Assembly: GCA_963741495.1 (NCBI GenBank)
Contig: CAVUID010000012.1
Coordinates: 248,001-312,000 of the forward strand
DNA from: Sulfurimicrobium sp963741495
GTDB taxonomy: Bacteria; Pseudomonadota; Gammaproteobacteria; Burkholderiales; Sulfuricellaceae
Reading direction: 5' to 3'
DNA: 64,000 bases
The translations under genes and the position numbers were made by a program. Numbering within the stretch: the stretch's first letter is position 1; each line of letters begins with the position of its first letter. Of the stretch, positions 51,084-59,434 are shown in pieces. A model generated the notes under the pieces. The model was not told the DNA's origin and searched no databases. It saw nothing but the letters and a program-made list of their open reading frames with translations.

Positions 51084-51910
51084 TTGAATCTCCAGGAAGC
51101 GAATCCGAGGGGGGCAACAATCCACATCACCATTGCAGTGCCCAGCAGCCAGGGATTGGCCAGATTTTCAGGAAAAACCGTCGCCAGGCCATAGAGCGAT
51201 TTCACATCCTCCATGCCAAAAATATTCAGGATACGGAAAATATCGGCGGGGTTCAGGAACAATAGATAGGGAAAGATATCTCCACCATACTCGCCGCCTG
51301 TCACGACCAGCGCACCCAGCAGCAGCAGATCGAATACCAGGACAAAAAAGAACCACAGCGCGATAGCAATGCCACTCGCGCTGGTACGGTCAGTAGCGAT
51401 CACCGAAACCGCGACGGCCATGCTCAGAAAGGCCATGCCCATCAGGATGGCACTGAACATGAATCCTGCATAATGGAGTAGCGAACTGGTATCCACCTGG
51501 TAGGACAGAAGCAGCCCAACCAATCCGAATCCAGCCAGGGTAGAAAAAGCCAGCGCACCAGACAAGCCGCAGAATTTACCGAACAGAAGCTCGAAGCGGG
51601 TGATGGGCATGGAGAGCAGCAGGTCGAGAGAGCCTCGCTCACGCTCGCCCACAATAGCGTCGTACCCCAGGATTAGCGAAATCAGTGGAATGAGATAGAT
51701 CACCAGGGAAACCAGGCTGGCGATCGTAACCTCAATGCCGTGGAAGCCCACCGTACCTTGTTGCGCGGCACCGAAATAGGCGATCACCAGCGCGAAAGCG
51801 GTAAATACTGCGGCCACTGCCAGCACCCAGCGATTGCGGATCCGGTCCCAGAATTCCTTGGACGCCACCACACCAATTTGATGCCACTCGATGTTCAACA
51901 TGCCACTCAT
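51080..51910 (-). CDS. nosY: NosY ABC permease
   Basis: Six-helix ABC permease of the NosDFY complex, which feeds sulfur (or copper centre components) to NosZ assembly. 276 residues: WVLAVAAVFTAFALVIAYFG, FGLVGLLLSYQV, MAFLSMAVAVSVIAT, LWFFFVLVFDLLLLGALVV and a final AMVMWIVAPLGFASWRFK. The N-terminal GVVASKEFWDRIRNRW is typical. ATGA overlaps with nosF. Confidence 0.94.
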   Translation of the reverse strand: MSGMLNIEWHQIGVVASKEFWDRIRNRWVLAVAAVFTAFALVIAYFGAAQQGTVGFHGIEVTIASLVSLVIYLIPLISLILGYDAIVGERERGSLDLLLSMPITRFELLFGKFCGLSGALAFSTLAGFGLVGLLLSYQVDTSSLLHYAGFMFSAILMGMAFLSMAVAVSVIATDRTSASGIAIALWFFFVLVFDLLLLGALVVTGGEYGGDIFPYLLFLNPADIFRILNIFGMEDVKSLYGLATVFPENLANPWLLGTAMVMWIVAPLGFASWRFK

Positions 51911-52818
51911 CCTGAATAACCCAAAAAGACATCTTCCAGCGAAGGTTCACGAACATGCAGGTCTGCCACCTTGCTTTCCAGGCCGGCCAGAATGGATAAC
52001 ACAGCCATTTTCGTTTCTCGCGGGCATCTCACCAGCACGGTTCCATCCGCCTCTATCGCTTCTCCCAAACCAAGAGGAGAAAGTGCGGCCTTGAGATCAT
52101 CAAGTGTCCCGGGCTGCATGCTGATTTGTATAAACAGAGGCAGATCCATTTTCTCGCGCAGGCTTTGCACGGTGCCCAATGCCTGAATTTTGCCCATTTT
52201 CATGATGGCCAGACGGTCCACGCGCTCCTGAATTTCTGCCAGGATGTGTGAGGTCAAGATGACCGTCACGCCTTGTTCGCGCATTTCTCGTAAAATCTGA
52301 TAAAACTCCCGGATGGCTTCCGGATCAAGGCCGGTGGTGGGCTCATCCAGAAACAGGATGGCCGGCTTGCCGAGCATGGCCTGTGCAAATCCCAGCCGCT
52401 GGCGCATACCCTTGGAGTAGCCGCGAACACGCCTTCTGGCGGCATGACTCAGGCCCACTTTATCGAGCAGCTCGGCGCACGTGCTTTTATCGACACTTTT
52501 CAAATCGGCAAAAAACCCGAGCGTTTCCAGCCCGGTCAGGTTGTCGTAAAACACCACGTTTTCTGGCAAATAGCCGATATTGCGGCGCACCTGGCGAAAA
52601 GCCTCTCCCCGTATCGGCTGGCCATGAATGCGGATTTCACCTTCACTCGCAGGCAGCAGGCCAAGCATCATCTTGAATAATGTGCTCTTGCCAGCACCGT
52701 TATGCCCGATCAGCCCGAATATTTCCCCTTCCTGCACGGCAAGGTCGATACCGTCCACGGCGCGGATTTCGCCAAAGCGTTTGGCGACGGCACTGACCTC
52801 AATGACGTTGTTTTTCAA
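51907..52818 (-). CDS. nosF: NosF ABC ATPase
   Basis: ATPase of NosDFY, 303 residues. Walker A GHNGAGKST (about 40-48), signature YSKGMRQRLGFAQA, Walker B ILFLDEPTTGLDP, switch His ILTSHIL, then a long C-terminal domain specific to NosF/CcmA-like ATPases. Coupled to nosY; 5 bases after nosD. Confidence 0.94.
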   Translation of the reverse strand: MKNNVIEVSAVAKRFGEIRAVDGIDLAVQEGEIFGLIGHNGAGKSTLFKMMLGLLPASEGEIRIHGQPIRGEAFRQVRRNIGYLPENVVFYDNLTGLETLGFFADLKSVDKSTCAELLDKVGLSHAARRRVRGYSKGMRQRLGFAQAMLGKPAILFLDEPTTGLDPEAIREFYQILREMREQGVTVILTSHILAEIQERVDRLAIMKMGKIQALGTVQSLREKMDLPLFIQISMQPGTLDDLKAALSPLGLGEAIEADGTVLVRCPRETKMAVLSILAGLESKVADLHVREPSLEDVFLGYSG

Positions 52819-52823
52819 GCCAG

Positions 52824-54056
52824 CTAACTCCAGTTTTCGTGAAAAGGACGCATGTTCGGGTTGCGATCCACTATCGAAGGTGAACGCAACAAGGGAAACT
52901 GCTGTGAAACCAGTCGTAGCGTCTGCACTGCCGGGCTGTTGAGCAAGAGTTTTACCATCGGATGCTTCCAGGTCATCTGATCGACAATGTCATTCGCCTC
53001 ATAAGGGACATCCCCCACGCCATTGCCATCCCGATCCCAGCCGACATAATTGCTCCAGTAATTACCCTGCTCTTTTCCCCATAACTCATCCTTTGTTGCC
53101 ACGTATTTTATCTGGTCCCGATTGGCGATAAAGTCGTTCCCTTCCACCTTGTTGTTTATCGAGCCGGCCCAAAGGTGCACGCCAACGCGATTTGCCACCA
53201 CCAGATTGTTTTTCAGGGTGTTGTACTCGGCATCATAAATAAAGAACCCGCGTGCATTCCCTGCAACCACGTTGTTCTCAACGACCGAATCCTGGATGGT
53301 TCGCAACATGATGCCGTGATCGGAATTGCCCCATGCGTGGTTATTGCGAACGGTCTGGTCGCGCACCTCCATCAACGCAAGCCCGCCTCGATTGAGATAG
53401 GTCTCATTGTTTTCCCATACGTTGTAGTAGGAGTTCATATAATGCGTTCCGTAACGCAAGTGATGCATCTTGTTACCGCGAAATAATGCATGATGGGAAA
53501 CATCCACATAGATGCCATCCCGGGTAAAGCTGATATGGTTACCAATGATCTGGGCACCCGTCGTGTTATAGAGCTGAATGCCATTTCCGCGCTGGGAAGA
53601 CTGGAAATCGCGCTTGCCGGTAATCAGGTTGTTGATAATCTGAACGTCCTTGGCTTTCTCGATCCACAGCCCGAACAAGGTGTAGGTCAAATCATTGTTG
53701 CGGATCACCGCGCGATGAGAGCCGGGGGTAATATAAATGCCGGCATTCTGGGCGGTCAGATCCGCGCCGCTATCACGCACGATGAAGCCTTCGATGCGCA
53801 CATCAGTAGCTGTTATACGGATGACATCGCCAGACTGGTCGCCACTAATGGTCGGTCGGTCGGTGCCGATCAGGGTGAGCGGTTTGTCGATGAGAATATG
53901 CTCATGGTAGTAGCCGCGCGCCACCTTGACGGTGTCACCTGCCGCCGCGGATTGGACCGCTTTGGCGATAGACTCGCCCGGGTTTACCCGCCACTCTTTC
54001 GCTGCCACCGGCAGCGCCAGGAGGCACAAGAATGAGAAAAAAAAGAACTGTCGCAC
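52824..54056 (-). CDS. nosD: NosD periplasmic beta-helix protein
   Basis: Periplasmic subunit of NosDFY. 410 residues, signal peptide (QFFFFSFLCLLALPVAAKEW), then right-handed beta-helix repeats with N/D ladders (IYITPGSHRAVIRNNDLTYT, GIQLYNTTGAQIIGNHIS, GLALMEVRDQTVRNNHAWG, GIMLRTIQDSVVENNVVAG). The C-terminal GNYWSNYVGWDRDGNGVGDVPYEAND matches the CASH/NosD end. GTG 54056 starts the signal peptide; the frame upstream carries no credible extension. Confidence 0.93.
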   Translation of the reverse strand: MRQFFFFSFLCLLALPVAAKEWRVNPGESIAKAVQSAAAGDTVKVARGYYHEHILIDKPLTLIGTDRPTISGDQSGDVIRITATDVRIEGFIVRDSGADLTAQNAGIYITPGSHRAVIRNNDLTYTLFGLWIEKAKDVQIINNLITGKRDFQSSQRGNGIQLYNTTGAQIIGNHISFTRDGIYVDVSHHALFRGNKMHHLRYGTHYMNSYYNVWENNETYLNRGGLALMEVRDQTVRNNHAWGNSDHGIMLRTIQDSVVENNVVAGNARGFFIYDAEYNTLKNNLVVANRVGVHLWAGSINNKVEGNDFIANRDQIKYVATKDELWGKEQGNYWSNYVGWDRDGNGVGDVPYEANDIVDQMTWKHPMVKLLLNSPAVQTLRLVSQQFPLLRSPSIVDRNPNMRPFHENWS

Positions 54057-54124
54057 AAATATATAGGATTGATATAAGACATCAAAAGAGCAGGGGCCTG
54101 ATGTTATCGAGCGGGGCCATCTAA

Positions 54125-54565
54125 TCAACTGGCCGCACCTGGCAACACGCCCAATAAATACAGCCCCCCAAACAAGCCGGCACCTATCAGGAGATTTTTG
54201 GTCATCACGTAGGCAATCATATCCGGGAGATTGGCGCGGCGGTATTGACGTCCCCACCAGGGACCTTCTTTTATCCAGGGCTTGCAGCGCAGGCGACAGA
54301 CGCATTCGTATATGCTCCAGCCTGCCCACCAGGCAATGACCACGGCTGGCGCAGCGCGTCCCGTAGCGGCCAGCATCCACGCCACGGTGACTGCGAGGGC
54401 CAGACCAAGGCTTGCGGCGACGATAGCAGGCTTCTGCGCCATAAATCCCGGCCCCCAAGGAAACAGGTGGTATTTTGCCTCCACCCATAACCACTGGAGC
54501 CCTCCCGCTTCCTTGTCTTCAGGCGGCAAGGAAGCGTTGATACCTGAAGTGTGCTTTTCCACCAT
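54125..54565 (-). CDS. Unknown membrane protein between nosR and nosD
   Basis: A 146-residue protein with two or three helices (IVAASLGLALAVTVAWMLAA, VVIAWWAGWSIYECVCRL, LLIGAGLFGGLYLLGVL) and a Trp-, Gly- and Pro-rich N-terminus (GGLQWLWVEAKYHLFPWGPG). CVCRLRCKPW holds three cysteines in the loop. No family recognised. ATG 54565 is preceded by AGGAGG at 7 bases, so it is expressed. Placed 37 bases after nosR and 68 before nosD, it is likely a nos accessory, perhaps in copper or electron supply. Confidence 0.65.
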   Translation of the reverse strand: MVEKHTSGINASLPPEDKEAGGLQWLWVEAKYHLFPWGPGFMAQKPAIVAASLGLALAVTVAWMLAATGRAAPAVVIAWWAGWSIYECVCRLRCKPWIKEGPWWGRQYRRANLPDMIAYVMTKNLLIGAGLFGGLYLLGVLPGAAS

Positions 54566-54602
54566 GACCAATCCTCCTGTTAGTGTATGTTGCTTGCAAC
54601 AG

Positions 54603-56789
54603 TTAAGCCTTACGCTGTATTTCCTCCACAGGAATGAAATATCCCTGCGGCGAAATAGGCGTTAAAGGCTGGTTGGCTTTCTCACGGCGCCGGCGTTCCT
54701 GTGACAGGGGTGGGCAGGCATGCGGCTCATAATACATAACCATGCAATCCAGACACAACAGGCACTCGCGCTGATCAATTTTCCCCTGCTTGTCGATAGC
54801 AAGCGAACCGCAGCCAACGGCACAGGCCGTACAGGATTCACATTCTTTTTTACGTTTCAGGCCAAAGAAACGGAATGTGGATGGTATTGCCAGCCCGGCT
54901 CCCAGCGGGCACAGATACTTGCAGAATGGCCGCTCGGTAAACATCGAAAGGCTGAACAAGGCCACCCAGAAGAGAACGTAGGGCCAGGACCGGTTCCACA
55001 CGCCAACCAGAAAGGTGGTCTTGAACGGTTCAACTTCAGCCATCTTTTCAGCCATTCCCATCGAATAAAAGGAAACGGCCAGTAAAGCGAAAAAGACCCC
55101 ATACTTGAGCCACTTCAACTTGTCATGTACGGCCCTGGGCAGGAAGAACTGGAAGCGCTTCAGGCCGATCAGCTGACCAAACTTGTAGGCAAGTTCCGAC
55201 AGGGAGCCGTACGGACACAACCAGCCACAGAACAGCCCGCGCCCCCAGATAAATACCGTGATGATGATGAACCACCAGAAAATAAAGATAAATGGGTCGG
55301 AGAGGAATAGCTCCCATCGCCAGTGGTACAACACAGCATGGAACCAGGTCATGATTTGCGTAATGCTCGGTTGCGCCATCAGGTAGAAACCGACGAAACC
55401 GACGCTACTGGCCCAGAATATGTATTTTGGAATACTAATCCAGCGCTTATCCTTACGCTTGGCGCGTCGCACCAGTTTGTCGCGCAACGCATAGACCGTG
55501 GCAGCTGCGGTCAGAAGCAGAACAAAAAATGCAATCTCGACCTGCTTTTGCTTCCACACCCTCAGCCAGGTCGGGTCTGGACGTTCCACCTTGGGCCGCC
55601 CCCCTTCCAGATAGCGGGCTGGCAACCAGTACTCCTTGTCGAAACTGGTAAAAGTCTTGGCGCCAGTTTGCTTGTCAATTTTATTGGCCAGTAATGCCAG
55701 GCTCCATGGATAGGCGCCACTGAACCCTTGGCCGCGGATAATAAAAATACCGGACTCGCGGTATTCAGGTGCGCCAACCGCCTCGATACCGTACAGGTTG
55801 AGATAGTCCAGATCGCGGAAGGTAAAGGAGTCCATTTCCTGCGACACCTGAATACGGTCATAGATGCCGCCTCGCACGAAACCGGAACCCTTGAAGGATT
55901 CCATACCATTGGCGATGATAAAAATCGCATGCTCATCCGGCTTCAGGCGCGACATCAAACTCTTGAAACCATATTCACCCAGCACGCTTTTGCCCACTGC
56001 AGGGTTATTGAGATAGCCGAAATACATGTCGAGGTAAGGCCCTTCCGCCTTCACGCCAACCTCATCCGGCGACACGCTCAGGCGCTGGACCGCACCTTCC
56101 TTCAACAACTCGCCCCAACTCAGCTTGTCAGTAACAGCGGTATATTTTGCCTGCGGCCTGATAGTCGGCTTGATGATTCCCACTTGCTTGGCAATCTCCA
56201 TGCCACAACGCAGCATCACCTGATTTTGTGCAATGACCGTCACCGTCGCGCCGGTAATGGCGTCCAGGCCAATATATTCTTTCCCCTCACGAGGCTTGCC
56301 GATTTCGATCTTGCTGCCGACGAATTTGCCCAAGTACTGTTTGATGAATTTGGTCAGCTCCTCCTCCGGTATGCCCAGCAGGAGGATCGGCTCGCTATGA
56401 CGCAGAACTTTTGCGCCGGTAATGATGCCTTTGACATCCATGCCGATCAGGGTGACGACTGGCTTGCCGGAATAGGCGGGAATATCCACGATATCGGTGG
56501 ACAGGAACACATAACCGATCAGCTTCTTGTCTCCCGCCTGGGTCTGGTAGGCCTCGACATAAGCAGGCTTGCCCTTGCGATCGGAAAAACTGTCTGCGCC
56601 GGGTATCACGGCCTGACATGGGACGTATGTACACAGGTCGGGATCCGTGGAGATCTGAACCGGCAGAGGCGCATCATAGGCTCCGCTGGCAGCCATGGCG
56701 GAAACTGATCCGAACTGCACGAGTATCAATAAGAGACAACCGAGCCATCCGGCCGGACCAAATTCGAAATTCAAGGCAGAAATTTTCAC
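54603..56789 (-). CDS. nosR: NosR, polyferredoxin regulator/electron donor of N2O reduction
   Basis: A 728-residue membrane flavoprotein needed for nosZ expression and electron supply. Signal peptide, then a periplasmic FMN-binding domain with covalent flavin site DAITGATVTVIAQ (about residue 190), five or more C-terminal helices, membrane CxxxCP pairs (FCGWLCPYGS, FCKYLCPLGA), and two 4Fe-4S sites: CESCTACAVGC and CLLCLDCMVMYYEPHACPP. Start GTG 56789 is chosen because the frame's TTG 56825 precedes the predicted transcription start (anaerobox 56843 with -10 TATAAA at 56819-56814); GTG also begins a good signal peptide. Confidence 0.93.
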   Translation of the reverse strand: MKISALNFEFGPAGWLGCLLLILVQFGSVSAMAASGAYDAPLPVQISTDPDLCTYVPCQAVIPGADSFSDRKGKPAYVEAYQTQAGDKKLIGYVFLSTDIVDIPAYSGKPVVTLIGMDVKGIITGAKVLRHSEPILLLGIPEEELTKFIKQYLGKFVGSKIEIGKPREGKEYIGLDAITGATVTVIAQNQVMLRCGMEIAKQVGIIKPTIRPQAKYTAVTDKLSWGELLKEGAVQRLSVSPDEVGVKAEGPYLDMYFGYLNNPAVGKSVLGEYGFKSLMSRLKPDEHAIFIIANGMESFKGSGFVRGGIYDRIQVSQEMDSFTFRDLDYLNLYGIEAVGAPEYRESGIFIIRGQGFSGAYPWSLALLANKIDKQTGAKTFTSFDKEYWLPARYLEGGRPKVERPDPTWLRVWKQKQVEIAFFVLLLTAAATVYALRDKLVRRAKRKDKRWISIPKYIFWASSVGFVGFYLMAQPSITQIMTWFHAVLYHWRWELFLSDPFIFIFWWFIIITVFIWGRGLFCGWLCPYGSLSELAYKFGQLIGLKRFQFFLPRAVHDKLKWLKYGVFFALLAVSFYSMGMAEKMAEVEPFKTTFLVGVWNRSWPYVLFWVALFSLSMFTERPFCKYLCPLGAGLAIPSTFRFFGLKRKKECESCTACAVGCGSLAIDKQGKIDQRECLLCLDCMVMYYEPHACPPLSQERRRREKANQPLTPISPQGYFIPVEEIQRKA

Positions 56790-56813
56790 AACTTTAAGGA
56801 ATCCCAATAAGCG

Positions 56814-56856
56814 TTTATATGCCAACCGGCAACAACTCCAGTTTGATCAAAATTAA
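56814..56856 (-). promoter_or_regulatory. nosR promoter with anaerobox
   Basis: TTGAT-CAAA-ATTAA (56843-56856; one mismatch to the anaerobox), and on the minus strand TATAAA at 56819-56814. The box centre to -10 distance is about 30 bases, the class II FNR arrangement, giving a start near 56807. Confidence 0.7.
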
Positions 56857-56880
56857 AAACAGTACAACTTTGTTAATACA

Positions 56881-56910
56881 AAAGAAAAAAGGGGGATACG
56901 AAATCCCCCC
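56881..56910 (-). terminator. Terminator downstream of nosZ
   Basis: On the minus strand GGGGGAT, loop, ATCCCCC followed by TTTTTTC TTT. A strong stem with T-run, separating nosZ from nosR transcription; nosR has its own promoter just after it. Confidence 0.88.
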
Positions 56911-56940
56911 CATCCTGCTCGCCACAGGAAAACTACTTAA

Positions 56941-58884
56941 TTATTTCTCAACCAGCATGCGGCTCCGCATTTCCAGGTGCAATGCATGACAGAAGTGCGT
57001 GCAATAACACCAGTAAACACCAGGCTTGTCCGCCTTGAAAGTAACCGACTTGGTTTCCTGCGGGTTTACGATGAAATTGATGTTGTATTTCGGAATCGCA
57101 AAACCGTGGGTCAAATCTTCCACCTTATCAAGGTTGGTCAGGATGATGGTGACCTCATCGCCACGCTTGACCGTGAACTCACGCAAGCCGATAACGGGTG
57201 CCTGTGAAGTAAGGAACACGGTTACCTTGTTGCCCTTGCGCTCAACGCGGCAGTCTTTGGCATCCCTGACGGCAAGTGGGAACTCGTCCATATTGTAGAC
57301 TTGCCGCGTTTTCACCAGATCGCGTCTGACGATAATCGCGTCATGCGGTTCGGAATACGTCGTATGATCCGCCAGCAGCACCATTTTGTCGCCACTGATA
57401 TCAATCAGCTGGGCGCTTTCCGGATGCAAGGGACCTACTGGAAGGAAGCGATCCTTGGAAAACTTGTTATCCGAAAGGAAGAATTTGCCGTCGGCTTCCT
57501 TGGTTTCGCCCATGGAGGTAAAGCCATGGCCAGGCTGATAAGTGACGTCGATACGGTCCACCACCGGCTTGGCAGCCTTGTCGCCCTTGAATGACTTGAT
57601 AGCGGCATCGAGATTCCACTTGACGATCTGGCTATCCAGGAACAGCGTCGTGTACGCATTGCCACGACCATCAAAGCCGGTATGGAGAGGGCCCAGACCG
57701 ATTTCTGGCTCCGCCACCACTGCATCGCGCGGCTCTTTCAGTTCACCATCGAACCACTTCAGTACCAGAGCATGCTCAATCAGGGTTGCGGTGGGCGACA
57801 GCTTGCCGGAACAGGCGTAATACTTGCCGTCCGGGCTGATGTTCACGCCGTGGGGATTTTTAGGCACCGGCACATAGCAGGTCAATGCAGTCTTCGGATC
57901 CTTGTTGGAAGCAGACATGCCATCCACCACCGGCACCTTGGAATCACCAATGGTGTAAGTCTTGCCCGCCTTGACCGCCTCTTCGATGCGCGCCACATTG
58001 AAAAACACGCAAGCGTCACGCTCGGCTGACATCATATCTTCGTAATGCGCACCGTTTTCAGTATTGTACTGATTGGAGCAGGCCAGCTTTCCATCATAAG
58101 AGGTTGCCACCAGGTCCATGTTGCCATCGACCTTGCACTGCCAGCGCACTTCCATTGTTTCCGCATCGACACAGGAGAATAGACAGCCGTACTTCGACGG
58201 GTCGTTCAGGTCGCGCCCATCGTTCGGGTGCGGGATATGGAACTCACTGCCACAAAACACACGTGTCGTGTGGTTGATTGCGTCATCTACCGGATCACGC
58301 TTGTCGGCAAAAATACCGTGGAAGCCCTGGATATTGGGCAACTCGGTAATCTTGTCAGTTTCCATGGTGTCCATGCGAATCCGTGCAATTCTCCCGTGAA
58401 TCTTGTCGTTCACCCAAAGGTACTTGCTGTTATAGGTGCCATCGGTATAGGAGCCGTGCACATGGTGGGTGTCGCCAGTGTTGTACTTTACGTTGCCGTC
58501 GGACTTGGTGCCGATGATTGCCTTGGATTCGTTGGTAACCCCCCAGCCTGCCATGCAGTCCATATTGAACACCGGGATCTGCTTCAGCGTGCGCCCGGAA
58601 GGCAAACCATAAATCCGGATGTCACCGGAATGCCCGCCGCTGGAAAACATGTAGTAATCGTCCAGCTTGCCCGGAGGCACTTCAGCCGAAATATGCGCAC
58701 TCGCTGCAGGAGCTGCTTTTCCGGCCTCCCCTGCCACTTTGGCGGCATCGTCACCTTTCTTGCAGGAAGCCAGTCCAACTGACAAACCCGCGCCGGCCAA
58801 TCCGACAAATGCAGCCTTATTCAGGAAGCTGCGACGATCCGAATCAACAGGCGCGCCATTATCCAATTTTTTTTGATCTTTCAT
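56941..58884 (-). CDS. nosZ: Nitrous oxide reductase, clade I
   Basis: Periplasmic copper enzyme reducing N2O to N2. 647 residues with a Tat signal (DRRSFLNKAAFVGLAGAGLS), so it folds and receives copper after export, marking clade I. The seven-bladed propeller carries CuZ histidines; the C-terminal cupredoxin domain holds CuA: GVYWCYCTHFCHALHLEM with Cys, Cys, His and Met ligands in place. ATG 58884 with GGAGGAG 4 bases before. Last residues VEK. Expressed behind two anaeroboxes. Confidence 0.97.
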   Translation of the reverse strand: MKDQKKLDNGAPVDSDRRSFLNKAAFVGLAGAGLSVGLASCKKGDDAAKVAGEAGKAAPAASAHISAEVPPGKLDDYYMFSSGGHSGDIRIYGLPSGRTLKQIPVFNMDCMAGWGVTNESKAIIGTKSDGNVKYNTGDTHHVHGSYTDGTYNSKYLWVNDKIHGRIARIRMDTMETDKITELPNIQGFHGIFADKRDPVDDAINHTTRVFCGSEFHIPHPNDGRDLNDPSKYGCLFSCVDAETMEVRWQCKVDGNMDLVATSYDGKLACSNQYNTENGAHYEDMMSAERDACVFFNVARIEEAVKAGKTYTIGDSKVPVVDGMSASNKDPKTALTCYVPVPKNPHGVNISPDGKYYACSGKLSPTATLIEHALVLKWFDGELKEPRDAVVAEPEIGLGPLHTGFDGRGNAYTTLFLDSQIVKWNLDAAIKSFKGDKAAKPVVDRIDVTYQPGHGFTSMGETKEADGKFFLSDNKFSKDRFLPVGPLHPESAQLIDISGDKMVLLADHTTYSEPHDAIIVRRDLVKTRQVYNMDEFPLAVRDAKDCRVERKGNKVTVFLTSQAPVIGLREFTVKRGDEVTIILTNLDKVEDLTHGFAIPKYNINFIVNPQETKSVTFKADKPGVYWCYCTHFCHALHLEMRSRMLVEK

Positions 58885-59070
58885 GATTCTCCTCCTTCAC
58901 CCTATTAGCAATAACCGATTTCAAAAGCAGCCACCCCCGACCGCCAAATTAATTTCATGCAAAATCAGGCCAGAAAAACCAAATCCATCACCCCGTAATT
59001 TATCGGCCGATTTTTAATCACTTGCGACAATTTGCCGCGTTTTTTATGGGGGTGGATTAAAACGCCATCT

Positions 59071-59084
59071 TTGACCCAAGTCAA
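59071..59084 (-). promoter_or_regulatory. Anaerobox proximal to nosZ
   Basis: TTGAC-CCAA-GTCAA, a symmetric variant of the FNR/DNR site. On the minus strand CATAAA (59048-59043) lies at the -10 position, so a class II start near 59036 is likely, giving nosZ a leader of about 150 bases. Confidence 0.75.
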
Positions 59085-59103
59085 GAAAAAACTGGTCTTT
59101 TTG

Positions 59104-59117
59104 TTGACTTAGATCAG
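59104..59117 (-). promoter_or_regulatory. Second anaerobox upstream of nosZ
   Basis: TTGAC-TTAG-ATCAG, two changes from consensus. Its centre is 33 bp from the first site, about three helix turns, fitting a tandem upstream site for nosZ. It could also act rightward on the DNA before mscS. Confidence 0.6.
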
Positions 59118-59182
59118 GTTTACTTTTGGCATGTTATTGATAATAATGTTGATATGCTTATGGCGTTTCTGTAGAAATTAGC

Positions 59183-59419
59183 GTGAATGCAGCCATGAAA
59201 CAGGGCGCATTCCAGAACTGCCCTGGACAAATTTGGAGGCAGCTCTCCGAATACTTAAAAAGGCTTGAGAACAAAACCAGTGGTACAAATAACAGGGCGA
59301 ACAATCCGGCCTTTGGCGAGAAAAAAGCCTTCTTCCAGACAGAAATAGAAAGTCTCTACCGCAAAAAATCGATGTCAGCGCCGCGAACGATTTCGATTAG
59401 AAACTCGCCACACATCTAA
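59183..59419 (+). CDS. Small hypothetical ORF in the nosZ-mscS gap
   Basis: A 78-residue frame in the 550-base gap, beginning ATG after GAAATTAGCGTGA with no good ribosome site. Composition is Asn-, Lys- and Gln-rich (LKRLENKTSGTNNRANNPAF) and resembles no family. Codon use is less biased than neighbours. May be untranslated leader DNA. It follows the second anaerobox. Low confidence. Confidence 0.25.
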   Translation: MNAAMKQGAFQNCPGQIWRQLSEYLKRLENKTSGTNNRANNPAFGEKKAFFQTEIESLYRKKSMSAPRTISIRNSPHI

Positions 59420-59434
59420 GTACAATGAACGTCA

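Noticed and set aside
54068..54085. TTGAT...ATCAA pair upstream of nosD, considered as an anaerobox
   Set aside because: The half-sites are 7 bases apart instead of 4, so it does not fit an FNR/DNR site.
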